From: CAZDUS01 sp964508705
GTDB taxonomy: Bacteria; Verrucomicrobiota; Kiritimatiellia; CAIKKV01; CAITUY01
NCBI GenBank assembly: GCA_964508705.1
Contig: CAZDUS010000001.1
Span: 1-64,000, forward strand
Length of the DNA: 64,000 nucleotides
Reading direction: 5' to 3'
Both the position numbers and the translations under genes were made by a program. Positions 16,220-25,179 of the stretch are shown piece by piece; position 1 is the stretch's first letter, and each line of letters begins with the position of its first letter. The notes under the pieces are model-generated. The model was not told the origin of the DNA. It made no database searches and saw nothing but the letters and a program-made list of their open reading frames with translations.

Positions 16220-16936
16220 ATGAGCACACCCCGCAAAATCCGGTGTCATGTCGATCAAATCATCAGTCACGGCGACCATGTATACAGCGTTGAACTGAGC
16301 CCCGAGCGACCTTTGCCGACTTTTCGCCCGGGACAGTTTCTACACTTGGCCTTGGATGAATATGACCCTTCCGGCTTCTGGCCGGAATCCCGTGTTTTTT
16401 CCATCGCCTCCTCGCCCACAGAACGGAACAATCTCACCATCATATACTCGGTCAAAGGGCAATACACCGCCCGCATGGAAAAGGAGTTATGCGTCGGCAA
16501 CGCAGTCTGGACAAAACTCCCTTATGGCGAATTTGTGGTGGATGGCAAAGAAGATGTCGTCCTGATCGCGGGCGGTACCGGCATCACTGCTTTTCAAGCC
16601 TTCATTGCCGAACTTCCCGCCAATCACCCCAATAAAGTGCTTTTGCTATATGGGGCCCGCCGGCCGGAATTACTTCTGGGCCGCGAACTTATAGAGGGGA
16701 AGTCTCTTCAAGTTCCAACATTCTCGTCGTTTTTGTTTTCAGAAGAAACGCCGCATGACAATAGCAAAGCCACAATCCCCGGACGCATCCACCTTGACGT
16801 CATCAGGAATGCCTCTTTAAGTAATTCCATAGTATATTATCTGGCCGGACCGCCACCCATGGTGACCGCCATCAGCAATCTACTGGCACAGCAGGGCGTA
16901 TCTGGTAATAATATCCGGGTCGATGCATGGGAATAA
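16220..16936 (+). CDS. FAD/NAD(P)H reductase, E3-like partner of RfbH
   Basis: This is a 238-residue ferredoxin-NADP reductase-type flavoprotein. RVFSIASSP is the FAD-binding R-x-[YF]-S block, GGTGITAFQAF the pyridine-nucleotide loop, and AGPPPMV plus a terminal aromatic region close the fold. By position it should deliver electrons to the [2Fe-2S] dehydrase RfbH, as E3 does in ascarylose synthesis. Known E3 proteins carry an N-terminal plant-type ferredoxin domain; here the FAD domain begins within the first ten residues and there is no Cys-rich segment. It may need a separate ferredoxin or pass electrons directly. The assignment rests on context. Confidence 0.75.
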   Translation: MSTPRKIRCHVDQIISHGDHVYSVELSPERPLPTFRPGQFLHLALDEYDPSGFWPESRVFSIASSPTERNNLTIIYSVKGQYTARMEKELCVGNAVWTKLPYGEFVVDGKEDVVLIAGGTGITAFQAFIAELPANHPNKVLLLYGARRPELLLGRELIEGKSLQVPTFSSFLFSEETPHDNSKATIPGRIHLDVIRNASLSNSIVYYLAGPPPMVTAISNLLAQQGVSGNNIRVDAWE

Positions 16937-16978
16937 ATTAAGCGATCTTGCAACGGTGCCGTCTCAACGTAACCAAGC

Positions 16979-18028
16979 ATGTACATAGGCTTTTACAATT
17001 TTTACAAGGCCTACAACAACAACAGGATGTTTGTTGATCCATCATCCCCCATCGGCGATGACCTGTCTTATCCGTTTGTCTACTTGAGACAACGGTTGCA
17101 GGAATTGGGTCATCAGTGCGCCACCATCGACACGGACGACTTGGATAAGTTTGATGCCGTGGTGTTCCTCGACCACCCGACATTTTTGAATCCGTACTTC
17201 CGCAAAGTGAAGGCGCGCACCGGCAGCCGACCTTTACTCTGTTTATTGCTGGCGGAAAACCCGGCCAATCGCCCCGATAATTACTGGAAGTCCAGTCATG
17301 CCGCTTTTGACCTTGTATTCACATGGCACAGCCCCCTCGTAGACGGGAAGCATTACATCCAGTGCCTCCTGCCCAACAAAGTTCCTCGCCCCTTTCAGAT
17401 CGATCGATCAATAAGGCCGCGATTCTGCACCACCATCGCAAGCCAGAAGCATAATCCTCATCCGGCAGAGTTGTATTCAGAACGTATTCGCGCCATTCGC
17501 TGGTTTGAAAACAACCATCCCTCAGAGTTTGACCTCTACGGTACCCTGTGGGATCGCCGCTGGTTCAGGGGGCCTTTTTCCCGTCTAAACCTCCTGCTTT
17601 CCCCTCTTTATCGCCGCTTCCCCGCTATAGGCGCATGCAAACAATTCCCGTCTTACCGGGGAACCGTGCCACGGAAACGTGATGTGCTTCGTCTGTACCG
17701 CTTTTCCATTTGTTACGAGAATGCCGTCTTCCCTGGCTATATCACTGAAAAGCCTTTCGACTGCTGGTTCGCTGGATGTATTCCCGTCTACCTTGGCGCA
17801 CCTGATGTTTCCAGTTTTATTCCCGATAATACTTATATCGATAAACGGAACTTTCCGAATTACAAAGATCTCTATCATTACATGAAAACCTTGTCGCCTG
17901 CCGAATATCAGGCCTACCTTGCCGCCATAGAATCGTTTGTCAACAGCGACGCCATTCACCCCTTTAGCGCGGAAGGCTTTGCCGATACTATGATTCGCCA
18001 CCTGTTGCCACGGGAAACCGCAACATGA
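16979..18028 (+). CDS. GT10 family fucosyltransferase
   Basis: This is a 349-residue glycosyltransferase of the alpha-1,3/1,4-fucosyltransferase family. The hallmark C-terminal block is clear: FSICYENAVFPGYITEKPFD followed by CWFAGCIPVYLGAPDV and IP-x-TYID. The upstream part is the variable acceptor domain. It would transfer fucose, or a similar 6-deoxysugar, from GDP to a surface glycan on the cytoplasmic side. No fucose-activating genes are in the window. It overlaps the next glycosyltransferase by ATGA, so they form one unit. Confidence 0.88.
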   Translation: MYIGFYNFYKAYNNNRMFVDPSSPIGDDLSYPFVYLRQRLQELGHQCATIDTDDLDKFDAVVFLDHPTFLNPYFRKVKARTGSRPLLCLLLAENPANRPDNYWKSSHAAFDLVFTWHSPLVDGKHYIQCLLPNKVPRPFQIDRSIRPRFCTTIASQKHNPHPAELYSERIRAIRWFENNHPSEFDLYGTLWDRRWFRGPFSRLNLLLSPLYRRFPAIGACKQFPSYRGTVPRKRDVLRLYRFSICYENAVFPGYITEKPFDCWFAGCIPVYLGAPDVSSFIPDNTYIDKRNFPNYKDLYHYMKTLSPAEYQAYLAAIESFVNSDAIHPFSAEGFADTMIRHLLPRETAT

Positions 18029-19035
18029 ACTCGCCGCTTGTTTCCATCTGCATCCCTACCTATAACCGCCCCAGCTTGCTCAAGTCAGCCATCCTCTCAT
18101 GCCTGAATCAGGCTTTCCATGATTTCGAAATCATCATCACCGATAACAGCGACAACGAGGATTCCGGACGGCTGGTGCAAAACATCGCCGATCCCCGCAT
18201 CCGGTATTTTAAAAACGAAACAAACATCGGCGCCCACGGGAATTCCGCCCGCGCACTTTCCCTTGCTAATGGCAAATACGTCAAATGGCTGATGGATGAC
18301 GACCTGATTAAGCCCCAGTTTCTCACCCTTGCTGTGGCCGCACTGGAAAAACACCCTTCCGCCGGCGTCGCCATGGCGCCAATGGACCTCATCGATGCCG
18401 CAGGCCTCCGCATCACTCCCCGATTCTATATTTTCCGCAAGATGGACTACCGTTACCGCTACAAGATTGGCGATGGCCTGGTAGATCGAAAGACTATCCT
18501 GCACGATTTTCTTGTCCGTGATTATCCCTGTTGCGTCCCCAGCGGACTGCTCTTTCGCCGTGAATTGCTTCAGAAGCTTGGCGGGCTCGACTCCCGCGCC
18601 AACTTTGCCGTGGATCTAGACCTCTGCATGCGCGCTGCTTTGCATTATGATTTTTATTACATCGATCAGGTGCTTTCATCGTGGCGATACTTTCCTGAAA
18701 ATCACACCGCCACGCTCCACCAGAAGGGGCTCCCAGTCGAGGTTTTCTATTACATCACCCGCAAAATCCTTAACAACCCGGCCACTCGCGAGATATTTGC
18801 AAACGACAACTGGAAGCGCCTGGAGCGGGACAGTTTCTTTTTTTGCACATGCCGCACACTGCTGAACTTTCAGGCGGCATGGAATCAGCGTAGTCTTCGC
18901 TTGGCTGGAAAAACGCTTTCCTTGATATGGCGGGAGGATCCCTGGCGCATCAATCTTCTGCGCCTGCCTTTTTTTGTGCTTCGGGAAATTTGGGCAAGCC
19001 TGTTTGCCGCCAAACCACCACCGCCCCGTTCTTAA
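18025..19035 (+). CDS. Family 2 glycosyltransferase
   Basis: This is a 336-residue GT-A fold enzyme. It opens with VSICIPTYNRPSLLKSAI, has ITDNSDNEDSG after the second strand and the metal-binding LMDDDLIKP (DxD) near residue 90. It probably adds one sugar to the same surface glycan as the upstream GT10 enzyme, with which it overlaps (ATGA). No transmembrane segment is evident; a basic, aromatic C-terminus may lie on the membrane. Donor and acceptor cannot be predicted. Confidence 0.87.
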   Translation: MNSPLVSICIPTYNRPSLLKSAILSCLNQAFHDFEIIITDNSDNEDSGRLVQNIADPRIRYFKNETNIGAHGNSARALSLANGKYVKWLMDDDLIKPQFLTLAVAALEKHPSAGVAMAPMDLIDAAGLRITPRFYIFRKMDYRYRYKIGDGLVDRKTILHDFLVRDYPCCVPSGLLFRRELLQKLGGLDSRANFAVDLDLCMRAALHYDFYYIDQVLSSWRYFPENHTATLHQKGLPVEVFYYITRKILNNPATREIFANDNWKRLERDSFFFCTCRTLLNFQAAWNQRSLRLAGKTLSLIWREDPWRINLLRLPFFVLREIWASLFAAKPPPPRS

Positions 19036-19836
19036 TTACACCTCAACCCGGATATAGCGGCTCCAAAACTCACGATCCGTCCGCTCCCAGGCATGGCACC
19101 CAAACGGCAGTTTGTTGCCAATTCTTTCGTATGATTCCCGAGGCTTGTACTCGAATGCAAACTCCAACGCTTCCTGCACCTTTGGCTTCCGATAGGACCT
19201 GAATATCACAGGAACAAAAATGCTCCAGAACACATCTTCATTGTAATTGTAAAATCGGGTAATGAACGTGAGCTTTTTTGCGATTTGCAAATGTGTGGGC
19301 ACTCGCCTAAGGCTCAACCCTCCATTCCCCACTTTGTTGACACACAACTTGGTAAACGGAATCCATTTCGAGGCTCGCCCCCGAAGAGGCTCTTCGAGCC
19401 ACGGAGCTCCAATATAATCATACCCCCTGTTGCACCACTCAAGAAGGGCGTCTTCAAACACCCAGGCGTCAAGTTGAAAGATCAACAGATATTGATACGT
19501 CACAAAGGCTTGATAGAAACCACTATTTATCAGCAGTTTGTTGTATCCTGAAGTACCTTTGAAATATTGATCGCTAAATGAAATGGCTTTCGCGCTTGGA
19601 ATAGCCTTTTTGTATATCGAAACATCTAGGCCTTCTGGATGTACAAACACAACGTCATATCTCCCTAACACACGCGCACATTGTTCCAGAACCTTCCGCT
19701 CAACCTCACTCATTATTGGCTTATAAACAGGAATGCCAACCACGACATCCCGCGGCAGGCACTGATTCCTTGTCGATGACCCTCCCATGCTAAGCATAAT
19801 CGCCATGCCCCCTTGACAATCGCGCATAAAACACAT
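19036..19836 (-). CDS. DUF5672 family glycosyltransferase-like protein
   Basis: This protein has up to 266 residues. The run YQYLLIFQLDAWVFEDALLEW then YDYIGAPW, VGNGGLSLR and NEDVFW is typical of DUF5672, a family found in polysaccharide clusters and thought to be glycosyltransferases. The D-x-W and ED pairs could bind metal. The start is unclear: ATGs at 19836, 19806, 19797 and 19788 are all possible and none has a strong ribosome binding site; homology starts at about VVVGIPVYK. It is convergent with the GT2 gene, with no gap. It looks more AT-rich than the genes before 18000. Confidence 0.78.
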   Translation of the reverse strand: MCFMRDCQGGMAIMLSMGGSSTRNQCLPRDVVVGIPVYKPIMSEVERKVLEQCARVLGRYDVVFVHPEGLDVSIYKKAIPSAKAISFSDQYFKGTSGYNKLLINSGFYQAFVTYQYLLIFQLDAWVFEDALLEWCNRGYDYIGAPWLEEPLRGRASKWIPFTKLCVNKVGNGGLSLRRVPTHLQIAKKLTFITRFYNYNEDVFWSIFVPVIFRSYRKPKVQEALEFAFEYKPRESYERIGNKLPFGCHAWERTDREFWSRYIRVEV

Positions 19837-19891
19837 TGTCCTTATGACATAACTTCATGTTTTCAGAACACATCTGCCCCAAGAATCATAC

Positions 19892-19921
19892 TTGCAAGCT
19901 CATTTATCGTCACTTTATGAT
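19892..19921 (+). promoter_or_regulatory. Possible sigma-70-type promoter
   Basis: TTGCAA (19892-19897) and TATGAT (19916-19921) are spaced by 18 bases, about 90 bases before the start of the radical SAM gene at 20009. The -10 is one base from consensus and the -35 two. It lies in the only divergent gap of this stretch. The call rests on pattern alone. Confidence 0.3.
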
Positions 19922-20008
19922 GTAATCTTGTTATCCTGACTAGCCAAGCGCGGAAAGTCAATATACGGGTTGGTCATTTCATCAAACATAGGGATGCGGG
20001 CACTCAAT

Positions 20009-21430
20009 ATGAAAATAGGATTAGTATATCTGAATCATAACGACGGCAATGTGTATCCCATAGGCCTGCTATCGCTCGCCGCAATGCTCCGGCAAAGGCA
20101 GCCTCAACACACCGTAGACATCATTGACGCCAATTTCGACGACCCCTTTCAAAAAGCCATCGATCCCTCTTATGACATCATCGGCATCAGCGCGATGACG
20201 ATAGAATATGAAAAGGCTTCTCTTCTGGCTCAACATATCAAAAAACATTCATCGACCCCCGTCATCCTCGGCGGCGTTCACATCTCAACTTTGCCCCAAT
20301 CATTCCGCCCGTGTTTCGACCTTGGCATTGTTGGCGAGGGCGAAATCACTTTTTGTGATGTCATTGCCCATTTTGCCAGCACAGGAACCCTTGATCCAAA
20401 GCACTTAAGCCACATTAAGGGCCTGGTGTTCTTTGATGGCGACAAGATAACAACAACACATCCCAGGGAACTGATAGACACATTGGACAAGATTCCGAAA
20501 CTTGATTATTCGTTGCTGCACCCCGGTTATTTCAGGAAGCGGGGAATGCTGATCTGGAGTGCTACAGGCAAGCAGGGCATCGTCTTGTCATCCAGAGGGT
20601 GCCCCTACAAGTGCGTGTTCTGCTCCACGACCCAATTCTGGAACAAAGTGCGCTACTTTTCCATCGAGCGGAGCATTGAAGAGATTTCCGATCTGGTTGA
20701 TCATTATGGCGCGGATCATATTCAAATTTTCGACGACCTTTTCACTATCAATCGGCATCGATTACGACAGTTTGCGGCTGAATTTCGCCGCCGCGAACTG
20801 CACAATAAGGTGTCACTTTCATGTCAATCGCGAACCAATTTGATCGATGACGAACTTTGTGAAATCTTGCTATCGCTAAATGTCAAAATTGTTTCTTTCG
20901 GTTTTGAAAGCGGCAATGAACGCATGTTGAACTACCTTAAATGTGATTCCACCAGCGTCGCGCAGAACAAAAAGGCCATAGCCACCTGCGCCAAATACGG
21001 ACTCAAAGTGTTTGGCAGCGTCATCTTTGGTTCCCCTACCGAAACACTGGCGGAGATGCAAGACACCCTGGATTTCCTGAAGCAGGCCCGACGATTAGGC
21101 GCCACCAGCATCTGGGGCTTTGTAATGACGCCCTTCCCCGCCACACAGGTATGGAATGTCGCAAAAAGCAGGGGGAAAGTTTGCGACAATATGAATTTCG
21201 ATCTTTTAACCCATCAGTCCGCCGAAAATCCCATGCTTCTTGAACCTGCCATCAGTCTCGCACAATTTTCAGCGGTCATGAAAAAAGCAAATAGGCAAAT
21301 GTTCTGTTACGGCTTTAATTTAATCTTCAGCCTGTTCACACGACACCCTTTTGCAACAATCAGGCTGTCGGCAAGCGCTTTGCTGAATAAATACTTTCCC
21401 GACAAACCTCACAATCAAGTTCCAGCCTGA
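20009..21430 (+). CDS. B12-binding-domain radical SAM protein
   Basis: This is a 473-residue enzyme. The first 130 residues have the Rossmann-like cobalamin-binding arrangement (KIGLVYLNHND, IIGISAMTIEYEKA, VILGGVHISTLP, GEGE). The radical SAM domain follows with the cluster motif C-P-Y-K-C-V-F-C near residue 190 (CxxxCxxC) and DDLFTINRHRL. It belongs to the BchE/P-methylase-like group, which carries out methylations or rearrangements on unactivated carbons. The substrate is unknown; the glycan setting suggests a sugar or lipid carrier. I start at 20009 because homology begins at once. It is convergent with the next gene, 4 bp apart. Confidence 0.87.
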   Translation: MKIGLVYLNHNDGNVYPIGLLSLAAMLRQRQPQHTVDIIDANFDDPFQKAIDPSYDIIGISAMTIEYEKASLLAQHIKKHSSTPVILGGVHISTLPQSFRPCFDLGIVGEGEITFCDVIAHFASTGTLDPKHLSHIKGLVFFDGDKITTTHPRELIDTLDKIPKLDYSLLHPGYFRKRGMLIWSATGKQGIVLSSRGCPYKCVFCSTTQFWNKVRYFSIERSIEEISDLVDHYGADHIQIFDDLFTINRHRLRQFAAEFRRRELHNKVSLSCQSRTNLIDDELCEILLSLNVKIVSFGFESGNERMLNYLKCDSTSVAQNKKAIATCAKYGLKVFGSVIFGSPTETLAEMQDTLDFLKQARRLGATSIWGFVMTPFPATQVWNVAKSRGKVCDNMNFDLLTHQSAENPMLLEPAISLAQFSAVMKKANRQMFCYGFNLIFSLFTRHPFATIRLSASALLNKYFPDKPHNQVPA

Positions 21431-21434
21431 CAGG

Positions 21435-22502
21435 TCATTCCCCTTTCTGCATGGAACCGAGCGCTCTCCGATGCCTGATCTCCGCGAAGCAATTCTCGAG
21501 CACTTTTCCGACAGAGCGATGAAATTGTAGCGGATGTGTTTTTAATTCCTTCACAAGATACTTCCCCATGAGGATCAACGCCCTCTGCCAGTCTCTAAAG
21601 TAGACATATCGCTCGGTGTAGGCATCCGCCTCTTGATTGGGTTCAACCGCCAATGGGTGCTCTAACGGCAAGGACAAGGTGCCTGCAGGCAAATTAATAC
21701 AGGGGTCATATACCTTCATATGAGTCCCCTCTGCATCAATGTTGGTAACCAGATTGAGGTTTGGGATAATGCTAAGCCCTGAATTCGCCCAGCAAGCGTA
21801 CAGCCATTGCGTATCCCATGTGGTTGTTTTCCCTTCGGAGGTTCCATCAAACAACTGCTCTGCCTTCCGATAAAGCAACGGGGACAAAAAAGAGGCAAAG
21901 CGCCTCTCCCGTTTGAGATGCGGCCAGCTCTTCATGACCATATCATATTTTCGCCATGCTCTCCGCCATGTTGCCCATCCCCAAATGTGGGTGTAACGCG
22001 AAAAATAATAGCTCGCATCCCCTCTTTGTTTAGGCTGAAAATTGTCGCCAGAGATCATCATCACACGCGGATCAGCCTCATACTTCTTAAGCAACTCCTG
22101 ACAAAACGAAAAAAATGACTCACTAGGCAAGCAATCATCTTCTAAAATCACTCCTGCTTCCACATGGTCAAAAAACCAACTGATCCCGGAGCTAACCGCT
22201 TCCTTGCAACCAAGATTTCCATCTCGAAACAGGGTAAACACCACGCATGGCCAATCAATCCGATCAAGGACCGTTTGTCGCGCTCTCTTACACAAATCAG
22301 ATTCCCCCATCTTGTCCGCACGCGGGCCATCGGCAGCAATGAACAATCTCGCAGGTCGGACTTGGCAGATTCTATCAACCACTTGCCGTGTTTTATCTGG
22401 TCGATTAAATATCAGCAGAAGTATTGGGGGTGCAAAACAGGAAGAAGCCACCTCATCTTCGCTTCTGCCGATGGTATTGACTATTTCAGGGCAACTCTTC
22501 AT
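21435..22502 (-). CDS. Glycosyltransferase, GT-A type (HlpA-like)
   Basis: This is a 355-residue protein. PPILLLIFNRPDKTRQVVDRI at the N-terminus, GNLGCKEAVSSGISWFF, then VILEDDCLP (acidic metal site) and YTHIWGWATWRRAW are shared by a family of nucleotide-diphospho-sugar transferases often labelled hemolytic protein HlpA-like. It should act in the cytoplasm on surface-glycan precursors. It is transcribed divergently from the YfhO-like gene across only 44 bp. No Shine-Dalgarno sequence is evident before 22502. Confidence 0.82.
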   Translation of the reverse strand: MKSCPEIVNTIGRSEDEVASSCFAPPILLLIFNRPDKTRQVVDRICQVRPARLFIAADGPRADKMGESDLCKRARQTVLDRIDWPCVVFTLFRDGNLGCKEAVSSGISWFFDHVEAGVILEDDCLPSESFFSFCQELLKKYEADPRVMMISGDNFQPKQRGDASYYFSRYTHIWGWATWRRAWRKYDMVMKSWPHLKRERRFASFLSPLLYRKAEQLFDGTSEGKTTTWDTQWLYACWANSGLSIIPNLNLVTNIDAEGTHMKVYDPCINLPAGTLSLPLEHPLAVEPNQEADAYTERYVYFRDWQRALILMGKYLVKELKTHPLQFHRSVGKVLENCFAEIRHRRALGSMQKGE

Positions 22503-22546
22503 TGTTCAAAATATTGAAAGCGTAAAAGTATTCTTTTTGAGGCAAC

Positions 22547-24886
22547 ATGACAAGCATACCAAAACACATTAGCATCGGCGTCGTGATCTTCTTGTCAGCG
22601 CTTTTCGCATTAGTATTCACCCAGTTCCTTTCTCCCTCTAGCGTTCTTATGACCACCGATGCAGCCATTAGTAGCGCCAACCAGTCAATCATCGAAGTTT
22701 TCTTTCGATTAGCTGTTAATTGGAACGACGGGACTCTACTAGGTAATGCTGAAGGTGGTGCCACTCAATCTGCCAGCGTATTGAAATTTATGTTTTCCGG
22801 AATTCTATGGAACAACCTTGTTTATGGCTTGGCTTGTCTTTTTGGGTCATGGGTATTCCAACGCGGTTTCAGCCGAAAATTAAACCCATGGGCAGCTCTT
22901 TGCGGCGCCCTCGCCGCCTTTTGGCTCGGCAATAATTTCACCCTTTTGTATCCCGGTCATACGTTCAAGCCCTATGTCGCCATGTTTTTTGTTTGCTCTA
23001 TTCTCAGCGCAAGCTTGCCCTCCTGGCGCGGCGGCATCCTGTGGGGCTCCTTCACCGGCCTGATGTTCGCTCAACAGCCTGATGTCGCCATGTTTTTTGC
23101 CCTTTTCGCCGGCCCTCACCTCCTTTTTAAGCTTTGGCAGCGAGACGGATTCAAACCCTTGCGCTGGTTCCCTGTCCTTGCTCCAGCCGTCATCGTTAGT
23201 CTTCTATTTGCCGCAGGACCCTTGCTAAGCGGATACAAATCAAGCGTCAAGGATACCGTTCAGGTTCAAACGGAAACCCCTCAGGAAAAGTGGGAGTACG
23301 TCACTCAGTGGAGCTGGCCACCCGAGGAATCCATGGCCTTCATCGCCCCGGGCTACACTGGCTGGCGTACCGGAGAACCCGACGGCCCCTACTACGGCCG
23401 AATGGGACGCTCCGCCGGCTGGGAACAAACCCGCCAGGGATACATGAACTTCCAACTGGAAAGCGCCTACATCGGGTTGCTCCCTTTTGCTTTTGCCTTG
23501 TTCGCGCTCTATTCCTGCCGCCGATCACCTCATCGCCCGGATATCATTTTCTGGGGAATCGCCTGTCTGATTGCCCTCCTTCTGGGATTCGGCAAGAACT
23601 TTCCCTTATACGCCCTTTTCTACAAACTCCCCATCGTGAACAACATCCGCAACCCTGCAAAATTTAACCAGATATTCCAGATCACGCTGGCCATTCTCAC
23701 TGCCTATGGCGTCGATTCATTAATTAACAGCCGCATGAAGAATACATCCCCCCAGCCTCAATCAAATGAGCGAAAATTCTTCTGGATGGCGCTTTCCTTG
23801 TTTGGACTACTCATTCTTTGGACACTTATCCGTTCGTCAACCGAAGCCTCGGGTATATTAACATTCGCACAGCAGGGATGGCCGACGGCCACAGCTCAGA
23901 TCATTGTGGATAACCAAATACGGGCTCTCTGGCATGCATCGTTCATGGCATCCATTCTCGTGACAGCATTTGCGATTTTCGTCTTCAAACCATTTGTCAA
24001 ACTCCGTTCAAAACCCAACTTGATCGCCATCACCATCGCTATCGTCATTGCCGCCGACGCCATAGCTCTTTCCCGCCACTACGTCAAATCAATGCCAAGC
24101 AGTTACATCAAAGCCAATGCCTTGACCACCTTCCTGCAAAGCAACCTCGGCAATCAGCGGGTCGCCCTCCTGACACAGGAGGGGCTCTATAACATTTGGC
24201 TGACCTACCTTCTTCCTTACAACCACATCCCTACGTTTAATTTCGCTCAAATGCCGCGCATGGCCTCGGACTATAAAAATTTCCTCACAGCGGCTTCAAA
24301 AGATCCGGTCCGCATGTGGCGATTTTCCGCCGTCAAATACCTGCTCGGCCCGACCGCATTCGAAAAGCAACTCCCTCTAAACCAGTTTCGAAAAGTCTTC
24401 TCCTACTCGCTGGAAGCCGCACCCAATAATGAATTTTATATGATCCCTAACCCGAAAGGAGAGCACGCAGTGTTCGAACTGGTCGCATCACTGCCTCGCT
24501 ATGCACTGACTGCCCCATCCTCGCCTCTCAGCGATGAACAGGCACTTGCCCACATCGCCGATAGCCGTCAACCTCTACTGGATGGGAAAGGGCTGATCGG
24601 CTCCGTGGAAGTCCTTAAGTACCGCCCCGGAAAAGTTCTGCTGAAGACAACCGCCGATGTGCCCACAACACTCCGTGTGGCTGACCGCTGGGACCCTGAC
24701 TGGAAAGCAACTGTTGATGGTTCAGCGACCAAAGTGGATCGAGTTGATTATCTCTGCCAGGGTGTGAGCCTGCCCGCAGGGACCCACATTGTGAAGCTAT
24801 CCTATTCACCCTCTTTTTTCTTCTTCTATTTGCAAGTTGCGGGCCTTGTCGCACTTCTTGGCGCCGCTTTTCTATCAAGAAAATAA
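22547..24886 (+). CDS. YfhO-like polytopic membrane protein
   Basis: This is a 779-residue integral membrane protein with roughly a dozen hydrophobic segments through residue 500. The block FGKNFPLYALFYKLPIVNNIRNPAKF is typical of YfhO-family proteins, which resemble GT-C glycosyltransferases. A soluble domain follows (TLRVADRWDPDWKATVDG), then a last C-terminal helix. YfhO proteins in other bacteria act in glycosylation of lipoteichoic acid or other surface polymers, so a lipid-linked sugar transferase role is plausible. GAGG lies upstream of the ATG. No catalytic residue can be named with confidence. Confidence 0.75.
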   Translation: MTSIPKHISIGVVIFLSALFALVFTQFLSPSSVLMTTDAAISSANQSIIEVFFRLAVNWNDGTLLGNAEGGATQSASVLKFMFSGILWNNLVYGLACLFGSWVFQRGFSRKLNPWAALCGALAAFWLGNNFTLLYPGHTFKPYVAMFFVCSILSASLPSWRGGILWGSFTGLMFAQQPDVAMFFALFAGPHLLFKLWQRDGFKPLRWFPVLAPAVIVSLLFAAGPLLSGYKSSVKDTVQVQTETPQEKWEYVTQWSWPPEESMAFIAPGYTGWRTGEPDGPYYGRMGRSAGWEQTRQGYMNFQLESAYIGLLPFAFALFALYSCRRSPHRPDIIFWGIACLIALLLGFGKNFPLYALFYKLPIVNNIRNPAKFNQIFQITLAILTAYGVDSLINSRMKNTSPQPQSNERKFFWMALSLFGLLILWTLIRSSTEASGILTFAQQGWPTATAQIIVDNQIRALWHASFMASILVTAFAIFVFKPFVKLRSKPNLIAITIAIVIAADAIALSRHYVKSMPSSYIKANALTTFLQSNLGNQRVALLTQEGLYNIWLTYLLPYNHIPTFNFAQMPRMASDYKNFLTAASKDPVRMWRFSAVKYLLGPTAFEKQLPLNQFRKVFSYSLEAAPNNEFYMIPNPKGEHAVFELVASLPRYALTAPSSPLSDEQALAHIADSRQPLLDGKGLIGSVEVLKYRPGKVLLKTTADVPTTLRVADRWDPDWKATVDGSATKVDRVDYLCQGVSLPAGTHIVKLSYSPSFFFFYLQVAGLVALLGAAFLSRK

Positions 24887-25179
24887 TCCTGAAGTTTGGA
24901 GTGCGACGGCTTGACGTCGCTTTGTGTGGCCCGGCTTGACGGGCCACTCATCCAGACAGAGCACATCAAGCCCCGCGCCTTGGAAAAACGGCGTCACACC
25001 ACCGTACTCCAATAATGCGACATTCTTCTTCGTGACTCGTTTTTATCTGCCCTCCTGAAGCCAGAATACTCAAAAATGTGAGAATTTCGATGCGCCCGCG
25101 CGCAATCTTACCGGAACCCCGCTCATTGACATCGTCAAAGAAATATGAACATCATGCCGTCTTTCCGGAGGAACACTGA
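24887..25179. other. Intergenic region with two CTTGA-loop hairpins
   Basis: This 293-bp stretch has no ORF with coding character. Its first 60 bases hold two palindromes (24903-24920 and 24926-24947). The rest is featureless apart from a GGAGG ribosome binding site just before 25180. Confidence 0.6.
24903..24947. repeat. Two GCTTGA-loop palindromes in tandem
   Basis: GCGACG/CGTCGC (24903-24908, 24915-24920) and GTGGCCCG/CGGGCCAC (24926-24933, 24940-24947) each flank the loop GCTTGA. Arms differ between copies yet remain perfectly complementary, and the same loop core occurs at 2979-2999. They stand 17 bases after the YfhO-like stop and could also act as a transcript 3' end. Confidence 0.65.
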
